From: Chryseobacterium gallinarum
GTDB taxonomy: Bacteria > Bacteroidota > Bacteroidia > Flavobacteriales > Weeksellaceae
Reading direction: 5' to 3'
Length of the DNA stretch: 64,000 nucleotides
Assembly: GCF_001021975.1 (NCBI RefSeq)
Contig: NZ_CP009928.1
Span: 62,001 to 126,000, forward strand
In this document: piece by piece, positions 17,376 to 25,136 of the stretch
Layout: each line of letters begins with the position of its first letter
How positions within the stretch are numbered: the stretch's first letter is position 1
Program-made: the position numbers and the translations under genes
Notes under the pieces: model-generated
What the model saw: only the letters and a program-made list of their open reading frames with translations
What the model was told of the DNA's origin: nothing
Databases searched by the model: none

Positions 17376-18533
17376 ATGAATCATGCAAAAGAATATACTG
17401 ATAACCGGAAGAATAAAGCTTCCGAAAAATCACCAACAGCAAAAGCTACACGGGCAACTCCTGAACTTTGCAAGGTCACTGGCAAGAACAAAAGATCAGC
17501 AGGAAATCCGCACAGATCAGAACTTGAGCGTTCCAAGAGCCATGTTACCGATGCTTTTCTAAAGTGTAGGTTTCTGCCTAAATTGCTGGAATCAAAATGC
17601 ATCACGAATTGTGCAGAAAATAAAAAAATGGAGCGGGACTTTTATAAGTCCCTCTCCTATCTGCACAAACAATACAATATTGAACAGGTGGATTATATGC
17701 ATCTCGGATTCCCTTATAATATTGCGGTTACCCTAGACGAAATTTCAAAGAATTATCGGGACAAAGCCGATTTTGAAAACCTGCATCTTTATATGCACGA
17801 TAATAATTACTGCCTGATAAATCAGGAAAAAGTCCATCAGAATGGTGTCCTGTATTATATTCCCGTTATGCCCTTGTTTAAATGGTTAAGAATTAAGAAA
17901 AGAAAAAAAGGTGCAATACTGCTGTTATCTGTTTTCAGCTATTTATACCAAATAGCAAAAATTCCCTACTATCGTGATGATGACAGTTTCCTGTATGAAG
18001 AATATGAAATGCTACAAGATTGGTTAATGGATGATCAGGATGAAGACCAGAAGCAGCGACAGATCGATTTTAAAAGGGCTGAAATGATCGGCGACATTAT
18101 CGGACAGAAAATCTATAACCTTAAAAATATTGATTTTTTCAAACAGCGGGTCCAGAAGTTTAAATGCCTAAATTCCTGGGATAAGAAAGTACTGGATATA
18201 GCGAAGCAAACACTTATGATTTATGAAAATTATCCCAATCAAAACATTTTTGAAAACACAGAATTAACTAACCTTTTTGAAGATGTTGAGCAGGATTTAC
18301 ATTACACTATGTATATGGAAAATTATGTTTCTTTCTATGCCGATCATTCGGATTGGCTGGGTGAAACGCTCATACAAAGCATCAATGATCAGTTTCAGGA
18401 ATATTCAGCAATTGAAGAACCTACCGTTACAACCATCTTCGATAAAGCTCGTAAAGTATACGGCAATCTTGATTTTGAAATACGCCTGTTCAAATTACTG
18501 GACAGACTGGCCTATTTATTAATAAACACTTAA
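17376..18533 (+). CDS. PRTRC-associated protein of unknown function
   Basis: 385 aa inserted between PRTRC C and PRTRC B. The first 75 residues are basic and low in hydrophobics (many K, R, S, T), probably disordered or nucleic-acid binding. The rest is helical with charged and aromatic stretches (YEEYEMLQDWLMDDQDEDQK) and no known motif. No signal peptide or transmembrane segment. Cysteines are concentrated near residues 63-83. It sits 17 bp after protein C and 11 bp before protein B, so it is part of the cassette. Function unknown. Confidence 0.7.
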   Translation: MNHAKEYTDNRKNKASEKSPTAKATRATPELCKVTGKNKRSAGNPHRSELERSKSHVTDAFLKCRFLPKLLESKCITNCAENKKMERDFYKSLSYLHKQYNIEQVDYMHLGFPYNIAVTLDEISKNYRDKADFENLHLYMHDNNYCLINQEKVHQNGVLYYIPVMPLFKWLRIKKRKKGAILLLSVFSYLYQIAKIPYYRDDDSFLYEEYEMLQDWLMDDQDEDQKQRQIDFKRAEMIGDIIGQKIYNLKNIDFFKQRVQKFKCLNSWDKKVLDIAKQTLMIYENYPNQNIFENTELTNLFEDVEQDLHYTMYMENYVSFYADHSDWLGETLIQSINDQFQEYSAIEEPTVTTIFDKARKVYGNLDFEIRLFKLLDRLAYLLINT

Positions 18534-18544
18534 AAAAAAGAAAA

Positions 18545-19246
18545 ATGGAAAATACAATAAAAAACTACGGACAACTTTACCATCCCTCTGCCATGCTTGT
18601 TTTCTATGAGGGGGAAAATCAAAAACAGGCTTATGTGGAACATTTTTCATTTGATTTCTATGGTTTGCCACACAATGCCCACCCTTTAACGGTTCAGGAA
18701 GCGGCAGAGCTTAGCAAAGCACTGGTGACGAATGACGTTAGCAGAAATTTCCTTAGCCAAAAGCTACTGCCTACTGAAATTCTTCATCTTGACCCAATCC
18801 ATTCAAAAGTTATCTGGTATAGCAAAGCACAGATAAGGGATCTGCATTTTTCAAAAGGTCTTGGTTTAACGGATGGCCCTGCCCATGTCCCCGCAATGCT
18901 GTGGATAGCAGACAGAAAAAAGCTTAATGTTTATGCCTTAAAAAGTAACAAAAGGCCCACCCTCACCACCGAGATTTATCATGCCCCGTTCTTCAATCTG
19001 TATGAAAATGGAAATGTCTGCATGGGAACAGTGAATGTCGATCAGGACAATACGGACACCGTCGTATTGTTTATAAAAAAATGGGAACAATATTTTTTTC
19101 ACAGCAATTTCAGCCATCTTATTGCAGGTCACAACCCGATTAAAGGGAACTGCATTCAGCTATGGGAGAACCTTATTTCCACAGGGGAAAAGTTCCCGAC
19201 TGAATTACTCATTAAAACAGGCTTTAAACTCAATGATCTATTGTAA
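18545..19246 (+). CDS. PRTRC system protein B, E2-like
   Basis: 233 aa. PRTRC protein B has been grouped with prokaryotic E2-like proteins (family knowledge). The sequence supports this: YHAPFFNLYENGNVCMGTV around 145-163 resembles the E2 active-site region (HPN...G.VC), with Cys159 as the likely thioester residue. The N-terminal half (Ala-Met-Leu-Val-Phe strands, then QEAAELSKAL helix) fits an alpha/beta fold. The stop codon overlaps the ThiF start by one base at 19246, so E1 and E2 homologues are translated together. Likely accepts the ubiquitin-like protein C; unproven. Confidence 0.88.
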   Translation: MENTIKNYGQLYHPSAMLVFYEGENQKQAYVEHFSFDFYGLPHNAHPLTVQEAAELSKALVTNDVSRNFLSQKLLPTEILHLDPIHSKVIWYSKAQIRDLHFSKGLGLTDGPAHVPAMLWIADRKKLNVYALKSNKRPTLTTEIYHAPFFNLYENGNVCMGTVNVDQDNTDTVVLFIKKWEQYFFHSNFSHLIAGHNPIKGNCIQLWENLISTGEKFPTELLIKTGFKLNDLL

Positions 19247-20052
19247 TGGAAACAAAAATCAAAGTTCATTTCTTGGACAACGAACTGATGCATGCAACCA
19301 ACCCTATCCGTATCAATGTAATCGGGGCAGGAGGTACGGGCTCCAAGGTAATCACCGCTCTGATGGAGCTTAATCTGAGCCTGATGGCTCTCGACCATCC
19401 GGGCATAGATGTGCATCTATGGGATAACGACATTGTGGAACAACCAAACATTGCACGTCAGCGTTTTGCCCAGTCCGAAATAGGACTTCCAAAAGCAATC
19501 GCACTCATCAACCGAGCAAACAGGTGGACTGGCTCAAACTGGAAGGCACATGTGCTGAAATTTGAGCGTGACAGATTGAGCGGGATTCCCCAACACGCAC
19601 AGGCATCTGTTTACCTTTCATGTGTAGATAATGTACAATCACGTTTCGATATTGCTGATATAATATCAAATGTAGATACGGGTTACATACAACGTGATAT
19701 TCCAAAATATTGGATGGACTTCGGAAACACAAAGCAGTCGGGACAGGTTATCCTTTCTACCGTTGGAAATATTGAGCAGCCTACATCCAATAAATTTATT
19801 CCGGTAAACAGTATGCCCTTTATTACAGACCAGTACGGGGATTTGCTCATAGAATCCCAAGAGACTGATAAAACACCAAGCTGTTCCGTTGCCGAAGCAC
19901 TCGAAAAGCAAGACCTTTATATCAATTCAACACTGGCCAACATGGGATGCTCCCTTCTTTGGAACCTACTCAGAACCGGAATGATAGAAAATCGTGGATT
20001 CTTTGTGAACTTACAAAATTTCAGGTCCCAACCCATTCCCGTAGGCAGTTGA
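19246..20052 (+). CDS. PRTRC system ThiF family protein, E1-like
   Basis: 268 aa. The nucleotide-binding loop is GAGGTGSK at 27-34 (NVIGAGGTGSKVITALMEL). The E1-type metal/adenylate residues appear as WDNDIVEQPNIARQRF (Asp60, Asp62, Asn68, Arg71), followed by CVDNVQSRFDI near 126-136. Cys213 in TPSCSVAEALE is placed where E1 enzymes carry the thioester cysteine. ThiF/E1 proteins adenylate the C-terminal glycine of a ubiquitin-like partner; the obvious candidate is PRTRC protein C in the same operon. The 3' end runs into a GC-rich hairpin region. All key positions look intact. Confidence 0.92.
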   Translation: METKIKVHFLDNELMHATNPIRINVIGAGGTGSKVITALMELNLSLMALDHPGIDVHLWDNDIVEQPNIARQRFAQSEIGLPKAIALINRANRWTGSNWKAHVLKFERDRLSGIPQHAQASVYLSCVDNVQSRFDIADIISNVDTGYIQRDIPKYWMDFGNTKQSGQVILSTVGNIEQPTSNKFIPVNSMPFITDQYGDLLIESQETDKTPSCSVAEALEKQDLYINSTLANMGCSLLWNLLRTGMIENRGFFVNLQNFRSQPIPVGS

Positions 20053-20066
20053 AGAAACTGCCGGCG

Positions 20067-20176
20067 GCCGAAAGCCGTTGGCTTTCGGCGCGGAAGCGGC
20101 TGCAACGGCTGTCCGCTGCGTGCCCTTGCCTACCCTACAGCCGTTGCGGATTCTATGTGGGATACAGAGTATCCCA
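20067..20176. repeat. Three consecutive hairpins after the PRTRC operon
   Basis: Perfect 10-bp stem GCCGAAAGCC / GGCTTTCGGC with GTT loop (20067-20089). An inverted pair GCAACGGCTG (20102-20111) / CAGCCGTTGC (20138-20147). A perfect 8-bp stem TGGGATAC / GTATCCCA with AGA loop (20158-20176). The GC content is far above the surroundings and no T tract follows, so these are not ordinary terminators. Candidates: structured RNA, transfer-origin element, or the footprint of a mobile hairpin. Confidence 0.6.
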
Positions 20177-20306
20177 GGGCTTCGCAAAATTGCTCTCAAT
20201 AATTTGAGTTTTTAGAAAAATTACGATCAAACAATTAACAATCAAACAATTACCTATGCTAAAAATACGCTTTTGTTGATAATTTTTGGTGCGGTTTTAG
20301 GACATC

Positions 20307-22025
20307 TTACACCTCTTCTGTATTCAATTCATTTTTAAGATTGTGTAAATATTGGCTAAACGATATGCCGTTTATTTCGCTGAAAAGTGCTGAAAAATTT
20401 GTCCGTGAAGCAATTCCACAGTGTTTTGCTAACGATGCACTATTGTATTTACGGTATAGAGGATCGTGACGCAACTTTTCCGTAATATAATGTATTCGTA
20501 GTTCACTTAAATATCGGTTAAAACTCGATCCCTTATGCTCATTGATTACATGTGAAAGATAATTGGGATTAACATCAAATTTCTTTGCTAAATTCTTGAG
20601 ATCAGTTTTGGCCTGAAGAAACTCTTCGTTCATTTCAAATCCGGCTAGCTTTCTCAGGATATCTTCGACAACATCTTTTCCAAGATCTGTAGGCTTATAA
20701 TGTCTGATTCTAAAAGTTCCGGTCGGAGCTAAATTTAGGGAACTTCCACTAAAATGTATTCCCATAAAACTGTTTTTCCCAAATACCTTTTTTCTTGATC
20801 TGACCCATATGACCCAGTAGCAGACAAAAATGATTATTGAAAAAGCAAGGCTGAGCCAGATCCAGCCTCTAACAGCTACTTTCCTTTCTAATTGTATTTT
20901 TTCTTGCAAAAGCCGCTGGGTATCATATTCTTTCTGGATCTTACTGGAAAGGTATCTGAAATCTTTCTCCATGATCTTATCAGCCTTGATAAGTTGCATT
21001 GTATAATAAAGGGCTGTAGAAAAATCATTCCTTTCCCTATAATAGGTAATCAGTTCTTCGTAAATATCTCTTACTTCGGGAAGCAAGAATGAATGTTTAG
21101 TAAAAATTGAGTCAATCTTTTTATAATTCTTTATGCCTTCCTCTTCATTTCCCAGTTTCCAATGTGCTTTACCTAAATAGGCATAGGATACCGACACCCA
21201 GGCAAAGTCATTAACGGCTATAAGAGCAGGCAAGGAACTCTTAAGCGATTTGATTGCGGCAGCGTAATCCCTGTTGCGGTAATCCCTTATACCAGCTTCT
21301 TTTATATAATAACTATATTCCTGCCTATAATCTGGATTTTTCCATGTGTTTGCCATCCCGAGAGCAACTAATGAATCTGCTTTCTTGAAATGATATAGAT
21401 TTCGGTAGCATACAGTCATTTGATGCAGTGTGTTATTATAGCCGCGTTGATTGCCATACATAACGTTAGGATGCAGATCTTTCTTGATTTCATTTTCAAA
21501 AAATCCTCTGGCCTCTTCAAAATTGTCTAAAGCATCGCTATAATAGCCAATATAACTTTTCATGACCCCAATATGGTAATTGATCTTATTTCGGTAATAG
21601 GGATCTTTGTTGTTTTTATTCTTTTCAAATGCTTTTAAGTATTGATTGAGTGCAAGATTGTACTTTTTCAGATAGAAATAATAAACCACTCCTTTGCTCA
21701 GGTAGGCACTGCTTATCAGACTGTCATTTTGTGTTTTTGTAGCAACATAAATTGCACTATCCGCATACTTTAGTTTCACATTCGGATCGGGAGAATAGTA
21801 TCTTGCATCTGTATAACCAAGATACAACTGCATTGGATTTTTTTCATTTTTTGCTTTTTTGATCAGTTTCTCAACAAGAGGTAATGCAGTGGAGTCATTT
21901 TCAACCCTGGTCTCGTACTGCCTCTGAAGCAAATAAAATTCACTCAAGTTTTTCTTCTGCGCAAATAATGATTCACACAGATAAAGTAATATGATTGACA
22001 GAAAACGAATAAATAGATGGTTCAT
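20307..22025 (-). CDS. TPR sensor with membrane segment and AraC-type HTH output
   Basis: 572 aa. Signal peptide-like start (FLSIILLYLCESLFAQ), then about 350 residues of TPR-like helices (ALNQYLKAFEKNKNNKDPYYRNK, AYLGKAHWKLGNEEEGIKNYKKI). One transmembrane segment lies near 396-418 (WLSLAFSIIIFVCYWVIW). A cytoplasmic AraC-type HTH follows at about 465-565 (AKKFDVNPNYLSHVINEHKG, SLAKHCGIASRTNFSALFSE). This layout, periplasmic TPR sensor to cytoplasmic HTH, is common in Flavobacteriia regulators. Divergent from the lipoprotein-MauE-peptide genes with 386 bp between, so it probably controls them. The ligand is unknown. Confidence 0.9.
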   Translation of the reverse strand: MNHLFIRFLSIILLYLCESLFAQKKNLSEFYLLQRQYETRVENDSTALPLVEKLIKKAKNEKNPMQLYLGYTDARYYSPDPNVKLKYADSAIYVATKTQNDSLISSAYLSKGVVYYFYLKKYNLALNQYLKAFEKNKNNKDPYYRNKINYHIGVMKSYIGYYSDALDNFEEARGFFENEIKKDLHPNVMYGNQRGYNNTLHQMTVCYRNLYHFKKADSLVALGMANTWKNPDYRQEYSYYIKEAGIRDYRNRDYAAAIKSLKSSLPALIAVNDFAWVSVSYAYLGKAHWKLGNEEEGIKNYKKIDSIFTKHSFLLPEVRDIYEELITYYRERNDFSTALYYTMQLIKADKIMEKDFRYLSSKIQKEYDTQRLLQEKIQLERKVAVRGWIWLSLAFSIIIFVCYWVIWVRSRKKVFGKNSFMGIHFSGSSLNLAPTGTFRIRHYKPTDLGKDVVEDILRKLAGFEMNEEFLQAKTDLKNLAKKFDVNPNYLSHVINEHKGSSFNRYLSELRIHYITEKLRHDPLYRKYNSASLAKHCGIASRTNFSALFSEINGISFSQYLHNLKNELNTEEV

Positions 22026-22166
22026 GGCTAGTATAATGATAAATTTAAGAAAAAAATCGACATAGCAGATAATTCACCTAAACTTCCAAAAGTTTCGATT
22101 AACAACTTTATCAAGCTATTGATTTTCAACATTATAATTAAATTAATAAAATAATTTATATCACTG

Positions 22167-22203
22167 TCCGAGGAAACAAATACACTTCCGAGGATTTCCG
22201 ATA
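22167..22203. repeat. Direct repeats TCCGAGGA, period 20 bp
   Basis: TCCGAGGA occurs at 22167-22174 and again at 22187-22194; TCCGATA follows at 22197-22203, half that spacing further on. About two helical turns separate the full copies, the layout expected for tandem binding of an AraC-type protein. The divergent TPR-AraC sensor is the natural candidate. Confidence 0.5.
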
Positions 22204-22377
22204 CACAAAAAACGCAAGCTCGAATTGCTATTTTTTTTATAGCACTAAAACTCCTTATTCTTTCATTCCATTACATAAGATAAGATGCCATTAAATCCGT
22301 TTGTCCGTGTGTATTCTGATACCCCAAACTGTTTTAACATGACGCTAAGACTGATAATTTGGTCAACAGAATTCATC

Positions 22378-22393
22378 ATCTCGGCGCCGAGAT
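22378..22393. promoter_or_regulatory. 16-bp perfect palindrome, candidate operator
   Basis: ATCTCGGC/GCCGAGAT is a perfect 16-bp dyad lying 18 bp upstream of the lipoprotein ATG. It is GC-rich in an AT-rich region. It could bind a dimeric repressor or fold as an mRNA hairpin over the leader. Confidence 0.5.
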
Positions 22394-22411
22394 AATCCTA
22401 AAAAATTTATC

Positions 22412-22675
22412 ATGAAAAAAACAACGGTTATCTCAATTACGATAATGCTCTTCTCCTTTTGCGCGCTACAAGCATGCAGGGAGTATGAAATGGATATTGA
22501 GCCAGATCATGGGAATCAGGCAAGTAAAGAATATCGACAGAGAATGTATCAAAAAATCGAAGCTGATTCGGTCAAAGCACCAGTTCTGTATTTCGATGGC
22601 AAGGAAAACCAGGTGGCAGATCCGCCTCCAAAAGATAAGGATCAATGGAGATACAAAAGTGACAAAGCTTTTTAG
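22412..22675 (+). CDS. Small lipoprotein of the first MauE locus
   Basis: 87 aa. MKKTTVISITIMLFSFCALQ then ACR: the LQAC lipobox puts the lipid on Cys22. The mature part (about 65 residues) is very polar, with no further cysteine, and ends KDQWRYKSDKAF. It starts 18 bp after the palindrome and is the first gene of a plus-strand unit leading to the MauE-like protein. The 153-bp gap to that gene holds no other start of note. Function unknown. Confidence 0.7.
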   Translation: MKKTTVISITIMLFSFCALQACREYEMDIEPDHGNQASKEYRQRMYQKIEADSVKAPVLYFDGKENQVADPPPKDKDQWRYKSDKAF

Positions 22676-22828
22676 TACAGTGTCCATAAGGTTTCTGAGA
22701 CTGCAAATGCTTGCATTTGATCTCAAAGGCAGTATAAATTTGAAGAAATCGAAATTAGGAAGCAGATTTTGGGCAAATCCAATTAGCGGCTGCCTTTCAG
22801 CTTATAACAACAACTAAATAACCAAATC

Positions 22829-23269
22829 ATGAGAATTAAGAACATCGTTGCTGAATCGACCATATTTATACTCATTCTTGTATGGGCATTTACCTTCGTG
22901 AGTAAAGTTCTGGATTTTGACACTTTTGCCCGTCAGATTAAAGGCGCATACCTTTTGTCTGCAGCTGGAGCTATCCTCCCTTACCTTTTACAGGTTGTCC
23001 ATGTTGGTATTGTTATCCTCCTTTTGAACAAGAGCTGGAGAAGGATGGGGCTTCTGGTTTCATTATCGGTCATCATTGCCTATACAGCTTATCTGATCTA
23101 TATCTTAAAATTTGCACCAAGCATCCCATGCTCTTGCATAGCCGTGCTTAGAAGTATGAACTGGACCGATCAGTTGTATTTCAACTCTGGTGTGCTTGCA
23201 ATTAACCTCATTGGCCTGATTACTTTCTCTTCGTTAAGACGAACCTCACACAGCATTCAGGCCACTTAG
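22829..23269 (+). CDS. MauE/DoxX-type redox-associated membrane protein
   Basis: 146 aa with four predicted membrane helices (about 8-26, 46-66, 73-93, 118-136). A Cys-Ser-Cys motif follows helix 3 at 101-103 (SIPCSCIAVL). The protein lines up with the N-terminus of the second locus's MauE protein: SKVLDFDTF against SKVLDFENF, and PCSC at nearly the same position (100-103 against 106-109). MauE of the methylamine dehydrogenase cluster is needed, with the thioredoxin-like MauD, to form the disulfides of the small subunit. Here a small Cys protein follows 100 bp downstream and a TlpA thioredoxin gene converges on it. A disulfide-handling role is therefore a reasonable inference. Confidence 0.82.
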   Translation: MRIKNIVAESTIFILILVWAFTFVSKVLDFDTFARQIKGAYLLSAAGAILPYLLQVVHVGIVILLLNKSWRRMGLLVSLSVIIAYTAYLIYILKFAPSIPCSCIAVLRSMNWTDQLYFNSGVLAINLIGLITFSSLRRTSHSIQAT

Positions 23270-23369
23270 ATTAAAATTAATATCTAAACTACAGGGGAAG
23301 CCGAAAACCTGAATCCAGAGTAGGCAAAAAACTAAAGTTTAGCTTTTTGATTTAAAAAGCACCAACATC

Positions 23370-23639
23370 ATGAAAAATTTAAGAGTAACAGTAGGAATTG
23401 CAGCCCTTGCAATTGGAAGTTTCGCAGCATTCTCTTTTGCTCCGGCAAGTAGCTATGCAAAAGTGGCTTTACAAGAATTTTACGTGAATCCTGACGGTTC
23501 ACGAGGACCTCAGGTTATTGGCGAAAATAAATGTTATGAATCTACAGATGATCTTTGTTCGCAGGAGTACAATACCACTACGGGGCAACCGACTAATGAT
23601 CCGAATAAAATGCACTACGGAGTACGTCCAAACAATTAA
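23370..23639 (+). CDS. Small exported two-cysteine protein
   Basis: 89 aa. Signal peptide 1-30 (VGIAALAIGSFAAFSFAPASSYA, cleavage after AYA or nearby). The mature chain of about 60 residues has exactly two cysteines, Cys-x8-Cys in NKCYESTDDLCSQEY, fitting a single disulfide. It resembles, in size, signal and setting, the DUF6520-type protein of the second locus (56130-56378), though sequence identity is low. It is next to the MauE-like gene and converges on the thioredoxin gene. Possible substrate of these redox proteins; not proven. Confidence 0.75.
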   Translation: MKNLRVTVGIAALAIGSFAAFSFAPASSYAKVALQEFYVNPDGSRGPQVIGENKCYESTDDLCSQEYNTTTGQPTNDPNKMHYGVRPNN

Positions 23640-23647
23640 TGTAATTT

Positions 23648-23677
23648 CAGCCATATCTAGGATATGGCTGACTTTTT
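23648..23677. terminator. Bidirectional terminator between convergent genes
   Basis: CAGCCATATC (23648-23657) pairs perfectly with GATATGGCTG (23661-23670), loop TAG, followed by ACTTTTT on the plus strand. It lies between the stops of the small Cys protein (plus) and the thioredoxin gene (minus). Confidence 0.85.
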
Positions 23678-23692
23678 AATGCATATATATAA

Positions 23693-25135
23693 TTACAATA
23701 ATTTTTCGACAAATTTTATAAAGTCTGCTTTTCTGGATCTTGGTTCCGGAGGCGCTTCCGCAATTTTACCCTCTTTATCAACAATAATTAGTCGCGGATA
23801 AGCAGAAATATTTAGATATTTCATCATTGGATGGTCCTTGCTTTGCCCTTCAGTATACAACTGTAAAGAATTGATACTGGAATACTTACCGATGCCTTCT
23901 AACCATAACCTTCTTTTATCAATTCCAATGGAAATAAATTGAACGTTCTTACCTTTCAATTCGTTTTCAGCCTGTTCTAAAGCAGGAACCATTAATTTAC
24001 ACCCCCCACATCCGTTATACCAGAAGTCTATCACTAAAACTTTTCCCTTAAAATCAGTCAACTTATGAATAGTTCCTGTGGAGTCCGGCAAAGCAAAATT
24101 ATAAAAGGGTTTCCCTGCAGCAAATTTCTTTTCGGTATTTTCATAAAGTTTAACAACTCCATTGTAATTAGGATTATTAAAATCTGCATTGTCACAATAA
24201 TATTGATATAGCTTTGTCGTCGTTGAATCAAAACCTCCCCTAATGCATGTCCACAAATGGTCTGATAAAAGATAATCCCTGATTTCAGGATATTTTTTAA
24301 GTCGCTTTACAAGAATTTCCGCATAACGAATCTTATGTTTTTTTTCGAAATCGTCAGCGCCGACAGTGACTGGATTTCTAAACTCCGATAAGATCAGATA
24401 CGACCCTATGGTTCTTCCATATTTTACCACATCCTTTTTAAAGAAAACATCCATTCGATTCTTAGAAACGATATATTTATCAAATAACGACCGGAGAGAA
24501 TCACTTTCGCTACGCTTACTTGATCTAAAAAGCATTGTCATCATTGTTCCATACATTTGTGCTTTTAACAAATCTTTAATATTTGAAGGTACAGTTTTAT
24601 CTCTGCTTAGCATCGAGTCAACTACACTTAATTTTTTATCGGTGGTTTCATATTTGTAGGTTATACTCTGTTTAGCATAGTCTGGGTCTTTCGCATAAAT
24701 TTCAAGACATTTGCCCATAGCCTTCTTGAACAAGTTTAGTTTCTCGCTTCCCTTTCCACTAACGTTAACTTTCCCAATTCCCCATCCGAAAAAACCCACT
24801 TCTTTTATCGAAGGAACATCAAAAGTCAGGTCATCATTTGGTTCAACCAAAACAGCGTAATCGCCTGGCATGGTGACGTATTTGTTATTAATAAGCAAGT
24901 AAATGTAACTTGTATGTTTGATATCAAAGGTAAATTGGCATTTTCCGTCCTTAATTACAGCGGTGTCCCTGTAATATTTTGAATCTAAATTAAGCATAGG
25001 GTCTAATATGCCTATTGTTGCTCGCAGCTGTGTGGTATCAACCTGCGGAATATTAATAGTTATTTTTGTATTGCCCTGTGCAAAAGTGCAAATGCCGTAC
25101 AAAAGCGAGATTAAGGTTATTATTATATTTTTCAT
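23693..25135 (-). CDS. TlpA-like thioredoxin with large N-terminal domain
   Basis: 480 aa from the ATG at 25135 (an ATG at 25147 would overlap susD by 11 bp). Signal peptide NIIITLISLLYGICTFAQ. Residues up to about 350 form a beta-rich then helical domain usual for Bacteroidetes TlpA/AhpC-type proteins. The C-terminal thioredoxin domain carries FWYNGCGGCK, active-site Cys-Gly-Gly-Cys (Cys376 and Cys379 counted from this start), and the cis-proline segment ISAYPRLIIVDKEGKI. Periplasmic disulfide reductase or isomerase is the likely activity. It is the last gene of the sigma-FecR-SusC-SusD operon and converges on MauE and the two-cysteine protein, matching the MauD/MauE pairing known from methylamine dehydrogenase maturation. 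Confidence 0.88.
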   Translation of the reverse strand: MKNIIITLISLLYGICTFAQGNTKITINIPQVDTTQLRATIGILDPMLNLDSKYYRDTAVIKDGKCQFTFDIKHTSYIYLLINNKYVTMPGDYAVLVEPNDDLTFDVPSIKEVGFFGWGIGKVNVSGKGSEKLNLFKKAMGKCLEIYAKDPDYAKQSITYKYETTDKKLSVVDSMLSRDKTVPSNIKDLLKAQMYGTMMTMLFRSSKRSESDSLRSLFDKYIVSKNRMDVFFKKDVVKYGRTIGSYLILSEFRNPVTVGADDFEKKHKIRYAEILVKRLKKYPEIRDYLLSDHLWTCIRGGFDSTTTKLYQYYCDNADFNNPNYNGVVKLYENTEKKFAAGKPFYNFALPDSTGTIHKLTDFKGKVLVIDFWYNGCGGCKLMVPALEQAENELKGKNVQFISIGIDKRRLWLEGIGKYSSINSLQLYTEGQSKDHPMMKYLNISAYPRLIIVDKEGKIAEAPPEPRSRKADFIKFVEKLL

Positions 25136-25136
25136 G

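Larger units (their letters stand above)
22026..22411. other. Divergent regulatory region of the first MauE locus
   Basis: 386 bases between the HTH sensor (minus) and the small lipoprotein (plus). Contains the direct repeat TCCGAGGA (22167-22174 and 22187-22194, period 20, with a partial third copy TCCGATA at 22197) and a 16-bp perfect palindrome near the lipoprotein start. No gene and no clear TAnnTTTG box seen. Confidence 0.6.
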
